A stretch of 61,927 nucleotides of DNA from UBA1259 sp964453915 (GTDB lineage: Bacteria; Bacillota; Clostridia; Christensenellales; Borkfalkiaceae). Below the pieces are notes generated by a model. That model did no database searches, was not told the DNA's origin, and was given only the letters and a program-made list of their open reading frames with translations. The stretch covers positions 1 through 61,927 of the forward strand of contig CAYVPW010000004.1 in the NCBI GenBank assembly GCA_964453915.1, written 5' to 3'. Positions 7,148 to 15,569 of the stretch are shown piece by piece. The position numbers and the translations under genes were made by a program. Numbering within the stretch: the first letter of the stretch is position 1; each line of letters begins with the position of its first letter.

Positions 7148-8155
7148 TCAATCTAACTTTATAGATAATTTATTTACTAGCGTTTTGTCTCCTAAAAGCA
7201 ATCCACCGCCAAGCGCAACCGAATAATCGGCGTTTTCGGCAACGTTTATTTGCATATTAAACTTGTTTTCATAATATTTAGAAAGCCCGTAAACGGAAGA
7301 GGCAATTCCCGAAACGTATATACCGGAATGTCTAATTTCCGCAGAAACTTCCGGCGGCAATTTAACTAAAACAGACATTGCTATTTCGGCAATTTTATCA
7401 AAATACTTTTTAACGGGGACAATAACGTCTTTTGCTCTGATAGATAAAGAGCGCGGCGTGCCAGTTTCAACGTCTCTTCCGTTTATAACAGTAGAAAGAC
7501 CGTCGTTATCAACCAAACTGCCTATTTCTTTTTTTATTCTCTCCGCCGTAAGCAACCCCACTTGCAAACCGTGAGTTTCCGCTATGTAGTCTATAATATC
7601 CGTCACAATTTTATTATTTCCGAAATTTACCGAAACACCCGCAATAATTCCGTCCAACGTAACCGCAGCAACGTTTGTAGTTCCGCCCGCCATATCTATT
7701 AAAAAACAAGGCGTTGAATCGGTCATGGGAATTCTTTGCCCTATTGCAGATAAAATAGGCGCTTCTATAAAAGAAAATTTGCTAATACCGGCATTTTTTA
7801 AAACACTTTGATATTTCGCATAGGTCTTTGGTTCTGTTCCGCAAGGCACGGAAACAACTGCGTGAACACCAAAAAGGCTGCCTTTTATGCCGATTTTTCT
7901 TAAAAAAGCAACGATTAGTTTTGTAGCAACCTTTTCGTTTACGATTTCGCCTTCAAAAATCGGAAAAACGATTTTGGTATTTTCCGCCGTTTTACCTATA
8001 AGTTTTCTCGCTTCATAGCCAACTGCTTTAATTTGTTTTTTTGCATCGGCAGAAACAGCCGCAACGGTAGGTTCTCTAAGCACCACGCCGCTTCCGAGTT
8101 TATAAATAGTTGTATAAGAACTGTCAAAATCTATGGCAATTTTATCAATAGACAT
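7148..8155 (-). CDS. MreB/Mbl-like bacterial actin, divergent
   Basis: MreB-family filaments organise lateral cell-wall synthesis. The ATG at 8155 is chosen over 8173 because AAGGAAG stands six bases before it; this gives 335 residues. Actin-fold landmarks are present: VVLREPTVAAV, the phosphate-2 loop IDMAGGTTNVAAV, EAPILSAIG in the connecting region, and ALGGGLLLGD at the end. The phosphate-1 loop is unusual: AIDFDSSYTTIY where MreB normally has a D-L-G-T-A-N-T pattern, so the conserved glycine is lost. No mreC, mreD or rodA is adjacent. It could be an Mbl/MreBH paralogue with altered nucleotide handling. Confidence 0.82.
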   Translation of the reverse strand: MSIDKIAIDFDSSYTTIYKLGSGVVLREPTVAAVSADAKKQIKAVGYEARKLIGKTAENTKIVFPIFEGEIVNEKVATKLIVAFLRKIGIKGSLFGVHAVVSVPCGTEPKTYAKYQSVLKNAGISKFSFIEAPILSAIGQRIPMTDSTPCFLIDMAGGTTNVAAVTLDGIIAGVSVNFGNNKIVTDIIDYIAETHGLQVGLLTAERIKKEIGSLVDNDGLSTVINGRDVETGTPRSLSIRAKDVIVPVKKYFDKIAEIAMSVLVKLPPEVSAEIRHSGIYVSGIASSVYGLSKYYENKFNMQINVAENADYSVALGGGLLLGDKTLVNKLSIKLD

Positions 8156-8177
8156 ACTTACTTCCTTAATCATAAAT

Positions 8178-8206
8178 CAATCGCCGCAACATAGTCACGG
8201 CGGTTG
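8178..8206. other. stable hairpin between ppx and the MreB-like gene
   Basis: CAATCGCCG and CGGCGGTTG form 9 bp around an 11-base loop. No U-tract follows on the minus strand, so it is not a standard terminator for ppx. On the plus strand a T-run does follow. It may adjust mRNA stability or coupling between ppx and the downstream actin gene. Confidence 0.45.
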
Positions 8207-8215
8207 AAAAGTTTT

Positions 8216-9730
8216 TTATAAAATTTCTAGGTTTTTCTTAAAGATTTTTCTAAAATCACCACCGACTTTCAACGCCGTGTTTATTTCTAAAGACGCATCG
8301 CCGTTAAGTTCGGTTTTCATTATAACGGAATCACCTAAAATATCACAATTTATACCTTTAACCACAGAAGAAAGACTTCTATCCAACGCATCTGCAATTC
8401 TAAGCATTATGCCCATTTTCCTTACGGCATCGGCATCTTCATCTGTCACCAAATCACGATATTTAATCCAGTCGAAATAATTTATATCTTCCATAGACGT
8501 GTTGCCCGCCACAAAAGAAGCCAAAACCAAATCCCTGTGACTTATGCCGTTTACGTTAGAATTTAATATCACGTATCCGCTATGTTTTTCAAAATTATAA
8601 AAACTTACCTTTTTGCCCGTATCGTATAAATATGCAGCAACCTTCAAAATCTTTAAGTATTGCCTCGGGAATTTATGTAAAACACGAAGTTGCTTAAATA
8701 ATTGAACGGCAAGGTTTACAACGTGCTCCGTATGTTGAGAATAGCACCCGTAAAAGTCCGCCAAAGTATTTAAACTGTGAGTCAAAACGTCAGAAACAGG
8801 TTTATCCACCGTGATAGGTAGCGCATAGTTAAACAAAAGTCCGGTTCTAAGTCCGCTTCCGCTTATAGTGATATTTTGAAGATTTAAATATTTCTTAAAA
8901 GCGGAAACCGCCGCAACCGCAGCAGGCAAAATATCCGCCCTATCGCTAGAAATGCCTTTAATCTTCTTTTTCCTGTCGATATCAAGTGTTTTTAATAAAT
9001 CGAAAACGTGCTCGAAATCGCTATCTGGAATAACGTAGTTATGAATAGCCCTAAGCGGATACTTTTTCATGATTTTAGTTATTCTGCAAAGATTTCTAAA
9101 CGTGCCTCCAACACCGATAAATTGAACTTCCGGATCAACATCATTTAACCATTCTATCTTTTTAAGTTGTTCTGTAAAGAACTCCTCTACCTTTTCAACT
9201 TGTTCCACGGGCGACAAACCGTCCCCGCTAAACATTTCTGTAAGCGTAATCGCACCAAAGGGCAAAGTTTCGTAATTAAGTAAATTTCTGCGGTTGTAAT
9301 ACACTATTTTGGTGCTTCCGCCACCTATTTCTAAAATAATACCCTTGGGTATATCCATAGTGTTTATAACTCCGCGATAAACGTAAATCGCTTCTTCCTC
9401 CGCAGATAAAACCTTAAATTTTATACCGCAAAGCGCAAAAACCTCGTCCAAAAAACTTCTTTGGTTTTTAGCCCTTCTAACGGCAGCAGTAGCAACGGCT
9501 ATGATTTTTTCAATGCCGTTTGCATCACAAAGCTTTTTAAACATTTTTAAGGTTTTAATGGTTTCTTGAATACGGGCAGGCTTTAAAAACCCGTCCTTTT
9601 CCATACCTTCGCCAAGTCTGGTAGATTCCTTTAATTGGTCGACAATCTGGAAATGCCCGTTCTCTTTTACGTTAACAATTAAAAGCCTAGCAGTATTTGA
9701 GCCTAAATCAATGATTGCAATATTTTCCAT
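8216..9730 (-). CDS. ppx: Ppx/GppA exopolyphosphatase family phosphatase
   Basis: The family hydrolyses inorganic polyphosphate or the pppGpp 5'-phosphate. The 504-residue protein has the two-part actin-like Ppx/GppA domain (about residues 1-300): IIDLGSNTARLLIV at the start, the VATAAVRRAKN block, then the catalytic region EIGGGSTKIVYY and VGVGGTFRNL-like IGVGGT. A C-terminal HD-type region (about 315-504) contains HTEHV, YLYDTGKK and HSGYV. The sequence cannot tell polyphosphate from pppGpp as substrate. No polyphosphate kinase is nearby. It has its own promoter and is followed by the MreB-like gene 60 bases on. Confidence 0.88.
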   Translation of the reverse strand: MENIAIIDLGSNTARLLIVNVKENGHFQIVDQLKESTRLGEGMEKDGFLKPARIQETIKTLKMFKKLCDANGIEKIIAVATAAVRRAKNQRSFLDEVFALCGIKFKVLSAEEEAIYVYRGVINTMDIPKGIILEIGGGSTKIVYYNRRNLLNYETLPFGAITLTEMFSGDGLSPVEQVEKVEEFFTEQLKKIEWLNDVDPEVQFIGVGGTFRNLCRITKIMKKYPLRAIHNYVIPDSDFEHVFDLLKTLDIDRKKKIKGISSDRADILPAAVAAVSAFKKYLNLQNITISGSGLRTGLLFNYALPITVDKPVSDVLTHSLNTLADFYGCYSQHTEHVVNLAVQLFKQLRVLHKFPRQYLKILKVAAYLYDTGKKVSFYNFEKHSGYVILNSNVNGISHRDLVLASFVAGNTSMEDINYFDWIKYRDLVTDEDADAVRKMGIMLRIADALDRSLSSVVKGINCDILGDSVIMKTELNGDASLEINTALKVGGDFRKIFKKNLEIL

Positions 9731-9756
9731 ACTATCTCACTTTATTTTTTTCTTTG

Positions 9757-9785
9757 ATTATAACACACAGTTTTGCATTTGTATA
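9757..9785 (-). promoter_or_regulatory. promoter of ppx
   Basis: On the minus strand, TATACA (9785-9780), a 17-bp spacer and TATAAT (9762-9757) lie about 27 bases before the ppx start. The remainder, 9786-9943, is very AT-rich with long T runs and holds no gene that I can support. Confidence 0.6.
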
Positions 9786-9943
9786 GACCATTTTTTAAAT
9801 TTGTGCAAATTTTTTTTAATTTTTTTTGAGTTTAGAAATAAACAAACGCAAAATGTTAAAAAAACAAGTAAAAATCAAGTTTTTTTTATTCTTTTTATCA
9901 AATAATCAAACACCGTTTTGTCGGCAAAATGCACAAAAAAATA

Positions 9944-10309
9944 CTATTCTTTTTTAATTAGCGACGCCACTTGAAATAAAGATAGCAAAACTAAAAATCC
10001 ACCGAAAATTTTCCCTAAAAGCTCGCCCGTGACGTGTTTAGAAATATAACAACCCAAAAAACAGGTTGCAAGCCCCGGCAATACTATCAAAAAAATATCC
10101 TTAAACTCTATCATAGAATTTTTAAGGTGTATTATAAGAGCAAGCACAGACATTGGTATAAAACAAATCAAATTTATAGCCTGCGCAGTATGTTGCCCTA
10201 CGCCCAAAAAAATGGTTAAAAGCGGTATAAGCAAAGTTCCGCCACCCATTCCCATTCCGCCTAAAACGCCTCCGGCTATTCCGGCAAGACCAAAGTACAA
10301 ATATTCCAT
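9944..10309 (-). CDS. TSUP (TauE/SafE) permease, second half
   Basis: This is one half of a split sulfite/sulfonate-type exporter of the TSUP family. The start at 10309 is set by AGGAG a few bases upstream, giving 121 residues; an in-frame extension to 10381 has no such site. It has about four hydrophobic segments and the glycine-rich TSUP repeat motif GGVLGGMGMGGGTLLIPLL. A full-length TSUP protein is about 250 residues with two such repeats, and this gene carries one. It follows the first-half gene by 8 bases and presumably forms a hetero-oligomer with it. The substrate is unknown. Confidence 0.82.
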   Translation of the reverse strand: MEYLYFGLAGIAGGVLGGMGMGGGTLLIPLLTIFLGVGQHTAQAINLICFIPMSVLALIIHLKNSMIEFKDIFLIVLPGLATCFLGCYISKHVTGELLGKIFGGFLVLLSLFQVASLIKKE

Positions 10310-10317
10310 AAATTCTC

Positions 10318-10725
10318 CTAAAAAAACAACATTTTTCCGCCAGCAAGCGCCATAAGAACAGAAAAAAAACCTATAAGCCATTTAGAACTGAATTTCGATA
10401 AAGAAATCGCCCCTATCGTTCCGCCTACAACAACTCCAGCACCCACACTTAAAAGCGTATAAACGCTTACGTTAACGTAAGAAGCATATATTATTCCGCT
10501 TAAAAGCGAAAGCGGTAAAATTATTAAAATTGCGGTAGCGTGAGCCTTTTGAACGGGATATTTTAAAACGTAAATCAACAGCGGAACAACTATCATTCCT
10601 CCACCACCGCCGAAAATTCCGTTCACTATCCCCGCCAAAACACCCGTTAAAACCGGGTAAAGTGCGTTTTCTTTTCCACCTTTACAAGTTGACGTAAAAC
10701 AATTTTTTTTCGCGACTTTTTTCAT
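10318..10725 (-). CDS. TSUP (TauE/SafE) permease, first half
   Basis: This 135-residue membrane protein has about four transmembrane segments and the TSUP repeat VNGIFGGGGGMIVVPLLIY, followed by AHATAILIILPLSLLSG. Together with the next gene it makes up one full-size TSUP transporter (anion/sulfite/sulfonate exporter family; substrate not predictable). Both genes have their own start and the downstream one its own ribosome binding site. The split therefore looks genuine, not a sequencing frameshift. A TATAAT element at 10781-10776 on the minus strand, with a poor -35, is the likely promoter. The start codon itself has only a weak ribosome binding site. Confidence 0.8.
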   Translation of the reverse strand: MKKVAKKNCFTSTCKGGKENALYPVLTGVLAGIVNGIFGGGGGMIVVPLLIYVLKYPVQKAHATAILIILPLSLLSGIIYASYVNVSVYTLLSVGAGVVVGGTIGAISLSKFSSKWLIGFFSVLMALAGGKMLFF

Positions 10726-10813
10726 ACCGAATTAGTTTTTGCAAAAAAATATTTTATTTGCCAGAAAGTTTTAAAATTATAGCGTAAATTTGCGGAATTT
10801 TTCGGCGCAACTG

Positions 10814-10842
10814 TTGATTTCTATCAAAATATAGTGTATAAT
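10814..10842 (+). promoter_or_regulatory. promoter of the 1047-residue lipoprotein gene
   Basis: TTGATT (10814-10819), a 17-bp spacer and TATAAT (10837-10842) are followed by a leader of about 60 bases. The leader contains the inverted repeat GCGTATA (10848-10854) / TATACGC (10869-10875), which could be an operator or a 5' stabilising hairpin. Confidence 0.75.
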
Positions 10843-10910
10843 ATTTTGCGTATATTATGTTTATAGAGTATACGCGAAAAATATGGGCTAGACAAAATTA
10901 AAGGTGAATT

Positions 10911-13900
10911 ATGACTAACAACAATTTTTTCAACAAAACCAAATTAAAGGCTTTTATTTCTTTAGTCTTGGCGTGTTTAACTTTTTTTGCCGTCGGAATT
11001 CTTTCCGCCTGCAACGAAGAACAAACTCCCGCCACGGACAGTACTACTTACACAAAAGCCGAAGTTGACGAAGCAACCCTTTCAAACGGTTCGTTTGAAT
11101 TCGGTTTAGCTGACCTTACCGTTTCGGATTATCCTAAAAAATCTTCCGTCACCGGTTGGGGTGCTTCCACAACGGAAAACTCCGTATCTAAATCTACCGT
11201 TGATTCCGGTGTTATAGACACTTCGGAAGACGCTTGGAAACAACTTATGCTTTCCTTTTACACTAAGTCGGATTATCTTAGTGCGCTTGGTATAGATTTA
11301 GATGCTCTTAAAACCGCAAAGAAAACGGAATTCCCCGATAAAACTGATTCTGAAATAAACGACCTTGTAAAACAAGACGTTTACGAAAACAACTTAAAAG
11401 CATTAAATCCTAAAACCCATCCAAACGCAAGCGGTTCTCATATTTATATGCTAAACAACTATACCAGCAGTTCTTTCTATTCCGCACAAACCGTCACCTC
11501 TTCTACTTCTATCAATCTAGAAAAGAACACGTACGGAAAGATTTCTTTTTGGGTTAACACTCAATCGATAGTTAATCACGGTGACTTTGCTGCAAACGTA
11601 AGAATAGAAAGTTCTTTTAATTCCACAACTCAAAAATCCTATATTTTGAACGGAATTAAAAACACTTCCGGTTGGCAACAATACGTTATCTACGTTAAAG
11701 CAGATGCAAATTACGCAACTAAAATCAACGTTGTTCTGTCTTTAGGATATGCAAACGCAAAAGAAAGCCAACTAAACACTGCAAACGGAACCGTTTATTT
11801 TGACGACGTTGTTTACGAAGAAGTTTCTAAAGAAGACTTTATAGCAAACGTTTCTATCCCCACTTCTAACCAAAAGGTTTTTGAATATGCGGCCGATGCA
11901 AACGTTATTCAAACAGTAAACTCCGATAACACCTATTTGTTTAGTTTAGAAATTTCCGAAACTGCTGGATATCAATCATATCTATCCGCAATAAGTACTA
12001 CGACCACCGTTTTAGATTACGACTACACAAAGTCTAACGTTGGAAGTATTTCTAGTCAAACAAAGTTTCCCGGTCAAAGCGACAAGGGTTCTATATTATG
12101 CTCGGGCGACAATATTAAGTTGCAAAACGTTAAAAATGCAAGCGTAAGATTTAACGTAGCCGATTCCACCTTTACCGTTAATCCTAGCGAATATTATATT
12201 TTATCTTTCGACCTAAAAGGAACGGTTGATAAATTCGGCAATCAAACGGTCACCGTTTATTCCGTTAAAGGAGACGAATATACCGCTGCAGGAAGTTTTA
12301 CTATTACGGATGAATTCACCAATCACGTGATAGTATTAAAAAATAATACTCCTGACTATCCTACTTCAAGTTCTTCCGAAAGTTTTTCTTTATGCTTTAT
12401 AGTTGGACCTACTGACGTTGCGGGAACAAACCAAAAAGCAGACTTTTTAACGGGCAACGTTGAGTTTGCAGACGTTAAATACGCAACCGGCAAAACCTAT
12501 CAATATCAAAAAGATACGGACGGAAACGTTAAAATTGATGCAGGTCAAAAAATTAAAACCGACAATTACGATTTGTATTCTCTACTCTCTTCTTCTGCAA
12601 CGGTAGTCAATTTAGACGATTACACTGCAAACGAAACGGATACTTACACCGTAAATTATGCAAAGAGCGAGTTGGGCAATATCAAAAACGCTCCCGTAAC
12701 AATTAAGGGTTATACAGGTATTTCTTATGACCACGCTTATATGTCCGGCACAAGTACAAACCACAAAATCAACGAAAGAACCGGCACTCAAGGAGACGGA
12801 AGCAATTTTGCGGGTTTAATAAACAGCAAGTATTCTTACAATAATCCATCTTATCCTGAACTTAATGCAATAAATTTAAGCAGTGCGTTAAATTATAGCG
12901 GAGAAAAAAATATTCAACCTATAATGATTTATAACGCAACAGCAGATGCTTACGGCTTTATTGGAGATTCCTTTACTATATCCGCAAGTTCTTATGCAGT
13001 AATATCATTAAAGGTAAGAGTTGTAGGTTCTGCACTTGCAAACGTTTACCTTGTAGATGCTGAAGATACCGATAAAAACGTTGCTACCCTATCATTTAAG
13101 CAAGGTGAAACCGATTTCTCTCAAAAACTTGCTTTTGAAAACATCTCTTCTACCGAAGCAGAAAACGACGGGTGGAGAACTTTAAGGTTCTACGTTGCAA
13201 CCGGTGCAACCGCAAAAACCTTGAGATTAGAATTATGGAACGGCAGCAGAACAGGCGAAACCAAGTCTTCCGGCTTTGTATTCTTTGCCTTTGACGCATT
13301 CAGTTTAGACGAAACGTTTACCCACTCCGTTTTAACGGAAGGATTTACCGAAGCGTCTAAAGCAGAAGAAGCATTTACTACAAGCGGAAATCCGTTATAT
13401 CAAGCGGCGTTTGAAATGGCTGACCAAAGTATAATGAATTCTTGTGTAGAATATACCAGAGAATTTACCGCATCTGAAATAAAATACAATACGGAATATC
13501 CGGATATTGCGATAAATTATTATTCTAACTACGTATGGGCAAAATGTCAGTCCGCTGAATGCAACGTTGTTTATGCCGTTTACAACACCATAGACCCCGT
13601 TGTTAACGACCCGTACGAAAATGTTAAAGAAGACGAAGAAGAATCCGGTTGTACGGCAGAAAGCGATCCGTCAACCTTCTGGCTATCCTTCTCCTCTATC
13701 CTACTTGGCGTTGTATTGTTGTTTGCAATAATTATGTTGGTATATAGAACTATTCACAGAAGAAAAGTTGCAAATAAGAGCGATGCAAAAACACACTATA
13801 AAGTGACTAGCAGATATAAAGCACCTAAAAAGACTGAAAGTAAGTCTAAAAAGAATTCTAAGGCGGCGGCTTTTGAAGGATATGAAGACGATGATTTAGA

Positions 13901-14054
13901 TTCTTACGACCAAAGCGTTGAAAGCGAAGAACCCGAAACAAACAATGAAGCCGAAAAGAATATCGACGAACAATTAAGCGATTACGTTTACGGTGAAGTT
14001 GAAGATTTCGGTGCAGAAGAAAATCAAAACAGCGATGATTCCGATAAGGAATAA
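10911..14054 (+). CDS. large cell-surface lipoprotein with jelly-roll-like modules and C-terminal membrane anchor
   Basis: I do not recognise a named family for this 1047-residue envelope protein. A signal peptide (about 13-32) ends in a lipobox LSAC with C34. The extracellular part has three beta-rich, carbohydrate-binding-module-like segments: about 190-303 (YGKISFWV through VYFDDVVYEE), 425-525 (YYILSFDLKG through EFADVKY) and 690-805 (YAVISLKVRV through FAFDAFSLDE). Each begins with a strand of the type 'I-S-F-W-V' and ends with an acidic F-D/A-D-V strand. A transmembrane helix (about 922-946) is followed by a basic stop-transfer RTIHRRK and a 100-residue, strongly acidic cytoplasmic tail. 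A lipid anchor and a C-terminal helix together are unusual. AAAGGTG precedes the ATG, and a strong terminator follows. Confidence 0.8.
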   Translation: MTNNNFFNKTKLKAFISLVLACLTFFAVGILSACNEEQTPATDSTTYTKAEVDEATLSNGSFEFGLADLTVSDYPKKSSVTGWGASTTENSVSKSTVDSGVIDTSEDAWKQLMLSFYTKSDYLSALGIDLDALKTAKKTEFPDKTDSEINDLVKQDVYENNLKALNPKTHPNASGSHIYMLNNYTSSSFYSAQTVTSSTSINLEKNTYGKISFWVNTQSIVNHGDFAANVRIESSFNSTTQKSYILNGIKNTSGWQQYVIYVKADANYATKINVVLSLGYANAKESQLNTANGTVYFDDVVYEEVSKEDFIANVSIPTSNQKVFEYAADANVIQTVNSDNTYLFSLEISETAGYQSYLSAISTTTTVLDYDYTKSNVGSISSQTKFPGQSDKGSILCSGDNIKLQNVKNASVRFNVADSTFTVNPSEYYILSFDLKGTVDKFGNQTVTVYSVKGDEYTAAGSFTITDEFTNHVIVLKNNTPDYPTSSSSESFSLCFIVGPTDVAGTNQKADFLTGNVEFADVKYATGKTYQYQKDTDGNVKIDAGQKIKTDNYDLYSLLSSSATVVNLDDYTANETDTYTVNYAKSELGNIKNAPVTIKGYTGISYDHAYMSGTSTNHKINERTGTQGDGSNFAGLINSKYSYNNPSYPELNAINLSSALNYSGEKNIQPIMIYNATADAYGFIGDSFTISASSYAVISLKVRVVGSALANVYLVDAEDTDKNVATLSFKQGETDFSQKLAFENISSTEAENDGWRTLRFYVATGATAKTLRLELWNGSRTGETKSSGFVFFAFDAFSLDETFTHSVLTEGFTEASKAEEAFTTSGNPLYQAAFEMADQSIMNSCVEYTREFTASEIKYNTEYPDIAINYYSNYVWAKCQSAECNVVYAVYNTIDPVVNDPYENVKEDEEESGCTAESDPSTFWLSFSSILLGVVLLFAIIMLVYRTIHRRKVANKSDAKTHYKVTSRYKAPKKTESKSKKNSKAAAFEGYEDDDLDSYDQSVESEEPETNNEAEKNIDEQLSDYVYGEVEDFGAEENQNSDDSDKE

Positions 14055-14068
14055 TATCTAAATAAAAA

Positions 14069-14092
14069 GGCGGGCAAAAAGCCCGCCTTTTT
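14069..14092 (+). terminator. terminator of the large lipoprotein gene
   Basis: GGCGGGC (14069-14075), a 5-base loop and GCCCGCC (14081-14087) are followed by TTTTT. It starts 15 bases after the stop codon. Confidence 0.93.
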
Positions 14093-14156
14093 ATTTATGT
14101 TTGCATTTTCTTTTATTTTTACTTTACCTTTTACTATATTAAAAACTATTTTAATC

Positions 14157-14183
14157 CACCGCACTTTTTGCGGTGCATTTTTT
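14157..14183 (+). terminator. second terminator-like hairpin before murG
   Basis: CACCGCA (14157-14163) and TGCGGTG (14169-14175) are followed by CATTTTTTAT. It lies 65 bases past the first terminator and upstream of murG, so it may act as a back-up stop that insulates murG. The surrounding 14093-14235 is AT-rich without a gene. Confidence 0.65.
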
Positions 14184-14235
14184 ATGTTTCATCAAAACAA
14201 ACGTATATTTAATTAAACAAAATAAATAAATTCTT

Positions 14236-14268
14236 TTGCATACCCTTTAATTTTTTTACGCATATATA
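14236..14268 (+). promoter_or_regulatory. probable murG promoter placing the start codon near +1
   Basis: A TATATA -10 at 14263-14268 ends six bases before the murG ATG. A TTGCAT at 14236-14241 is a possible but too distant -35 (21 bp). No ribosome binding site stands before the ATG; the upstream bases are only alternating A/T. This suggests a leaderless or near-leaderless mRNA. Confidence 0.4.
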
Positions 14269-14274
14269 TATTGT

Positions 14275-15330
14275 ATGGCAACAATAATTTTAACGGGCGG
14301 CGGAAGCGCCGGGCATTGCACACCGCACTTGGCTGTTTTGCCCTATCTTAAAAATAATTTTGATAAAATATACTACGTAGGAAGCAAAAACGGTATAGAA
14401 AAAGAGATTATAGAAAGAACGGATATTCCGTATTATGCCGTATCCTGCCAAAAGCTACGCCGAAATTTTTCCTTAAAAAACGCACTTATTCCGTTTACCG
14501 TGATTAAAGGCGTAAAAGAAGCGGAAAAAATTATAGACCAATTAAAACCGGACGTAATATTTTCTAAGGGCGGATTTGTTTCCGTACCGCTTGTTTTTGC
14601 GGCAAAAAAAAGAAAAATCCCCGTAATATCGCATGAAAGCGATTATACTACGGGATTAGCGAACAAAATTACTTCTAAATATTGCAAAAAGGTTTTAACT
14701 TCTTTTCCAGAAACGGCAAAAAGCCTAAAAAACGGGCTTTATATAGGAGCACCCATAAGGAGTGGATTAAGCATATCTAAAAAGAAAGCGCAAGAAGCCT
14801 TTAATTTTAACGGAACAAAGCCTGTTTTACTTGTAATAGGCGGAAGCCAAGGCGCTAAGGCAATAAACGAAACCGTTAGAGAATCCTTAAACGAACTATT
14901 AAAAAAATACGATATAATTCACGTTTGCGGAAAAGGAAATTTAGACGATTCAATATCTAAAAAAGGTTATTATCAAACCGAATATATGCACAAAATAGAA
15001 ACCGCTTTTTCTATAGCGTCCGTTTGCGTTTCAAGAGCAGGCTCTAACGCTCTTTTTGAACTTTTAAGTCTAAAAATACCTTGCGTGCTTATTCCCTTGC
15101 CAAAAGGCATATCTCGCGGCGACCAAGTGCTTAATGCAAGATATTTTCAAAAACAAGGTTTAGTTTCCGTTTTACCGCAAAACGCACTCACAAAAGACTC
15201 TTTAATTTTTAATATAAATTCCGTTTATGCAAACAAAGCAAATCTAGAAAAAAACTTTGCTAAATATCCTGTTTTAGATAAAAGCAGACAAATTTCCAGA
15301 ATTATCGCCGACCAAATAAAAAAACAGTAA
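14275..15330 (+). CDS. murG: UDP-GlcNAc:undecaprenyl-PP-MurNAc-pentapeptide GlcNAc transferase MurG
   Basis: MurG converts lipid I to lipid II on the inner face of the membrane. The 351-residue GT-B glycosyltransferase has the N-terminal loop LTGGGSAGHCTPHLA, the GGFVSVPLVFAA segment and HESDYTTGLAN (where many orthologues have H-E-x-N). In the C domain it has VIGGSQGAKAIN, the acceptor/donor site SRAGSNALFELL and IPLPKGISRGDQVLNA. The C-H-S-like Clostridial form of the first loop (GHCTPH rather than GHVFPA) is seen in a MurG subgroup. It is not in a division/cell-wall cluster: the neighbours are a lipoprotein and a small unknown gene. No ribosome binding site is visible. Confidence 0.93.
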   Translation: MATIILTGGGSAGHCTPHLAVLPYLKNNFDKIYYVGSKNGIEKEIIERTDIPYYAVSCQKLRRNFSLKNALIPFTVIKGVKEAEKIIDQLKPDVIFSKGGFVSVPLVFAAKKRKIPVISHESDYTTGLANKITSKYCKKVLTSFPETAKSLKNGLYIGAPIRSGLSISKKKAQEAFNFNGTKPVLLVIGGSQGAKAINETVRESLNELLKKYDIIHVCGKGNLDDSISKKGYYQTEYMHKIETAFSIASVCVSRAGSNALFELLSLKIPCVLIPLPKGISRGDQVLNARYFQKQGLVSVLPQNALTKDSLIFNINSVYANKANLEKNFAKYPVLDKSRQISRIIADQIKKQ

Positions 15331-15340
15331 AATTTGGCGG

Positions 15341-15499
15341 TTAGTCTGCTAAATATTTTAAATAAGCGGTCTTTTGCCCCGTCCTTTTATATTCTTCTAT
15401 CACCATATCGTGAAGTTTTCTTTCCCTTGCTTGCCCTAAATAGGTCAGGCAATTTTTCTCTTTTTTATTTTTTTTGCTTAATAAATTCAACCATTTCAT
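15341..15499 (-). CDS. 52-residue protein of unknown function
   Basis: This short reading frame has a strong ribosome binding site (AAGGAGAT, 8 bases before the ATG at 15499). The product has a hydrophobic start (MKWLNLL), a lysine-rich stretch and a charged helical remainder (CLTYLGQARERKLHDMVIEEY, then AYLKYLAD). It has one cysteine and no signal peptide. I do not recognise a family. It overlaps nothing: it stops 10 bases past murG on the opposite strand and is divergent from the WYL regulator, sharing a 130-base intergenic region rich in palindromes. That makes it a candidate target of the regulator. Confidence 0.6.
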   Translation of the reverse strand: MKWLNLLSKKNKKEKNCLTYLGQARERKLHDMVIEEYKRTGQKTAYLKYLAD

Positions 15500-15532
15500 A
15501 ATTATATCTCCTTTTTACAAGCATATAATACA

Positions 15533-15569
15533 TCAACTAGTTGACAAGTATTGTCATATTTGATAAAAT
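15533..15569 (+). promoter_or_regulatory. WYL-regulator promoter overlapped by two palindromes
   Basis: TTGACA (15541-15546), a 17-bp spacer and TAAAAT (15564-15569) form a near-consensus plus-strand promoter. Two palindromes lie on it: TCAACTAGTTGA (15533-15544) across the -35 and TGACAAGTATTGTCA (15542-15556) in the spacer. On the other strand a TATTAT (15530-15525) could serve the 52-residue gene, but its -35 is poor. The position suggests autorepression and control of both divergent genes. Confidence 0.65.

Noticed and set aside
8216..8480. Plus-strand frames inside ppx and other genes
   Set aside because: Many long frames lie opposite real genes because of biased codon use; none has a ribosome binding site or a recognisable product.
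10122..10346. 74-codon minus-strand frame inside the TSUP genes
   Set aside because: It is an overlapping alternative frame with no transporter-like sequence and no independent ribosome binding site; shadow of the real genes.
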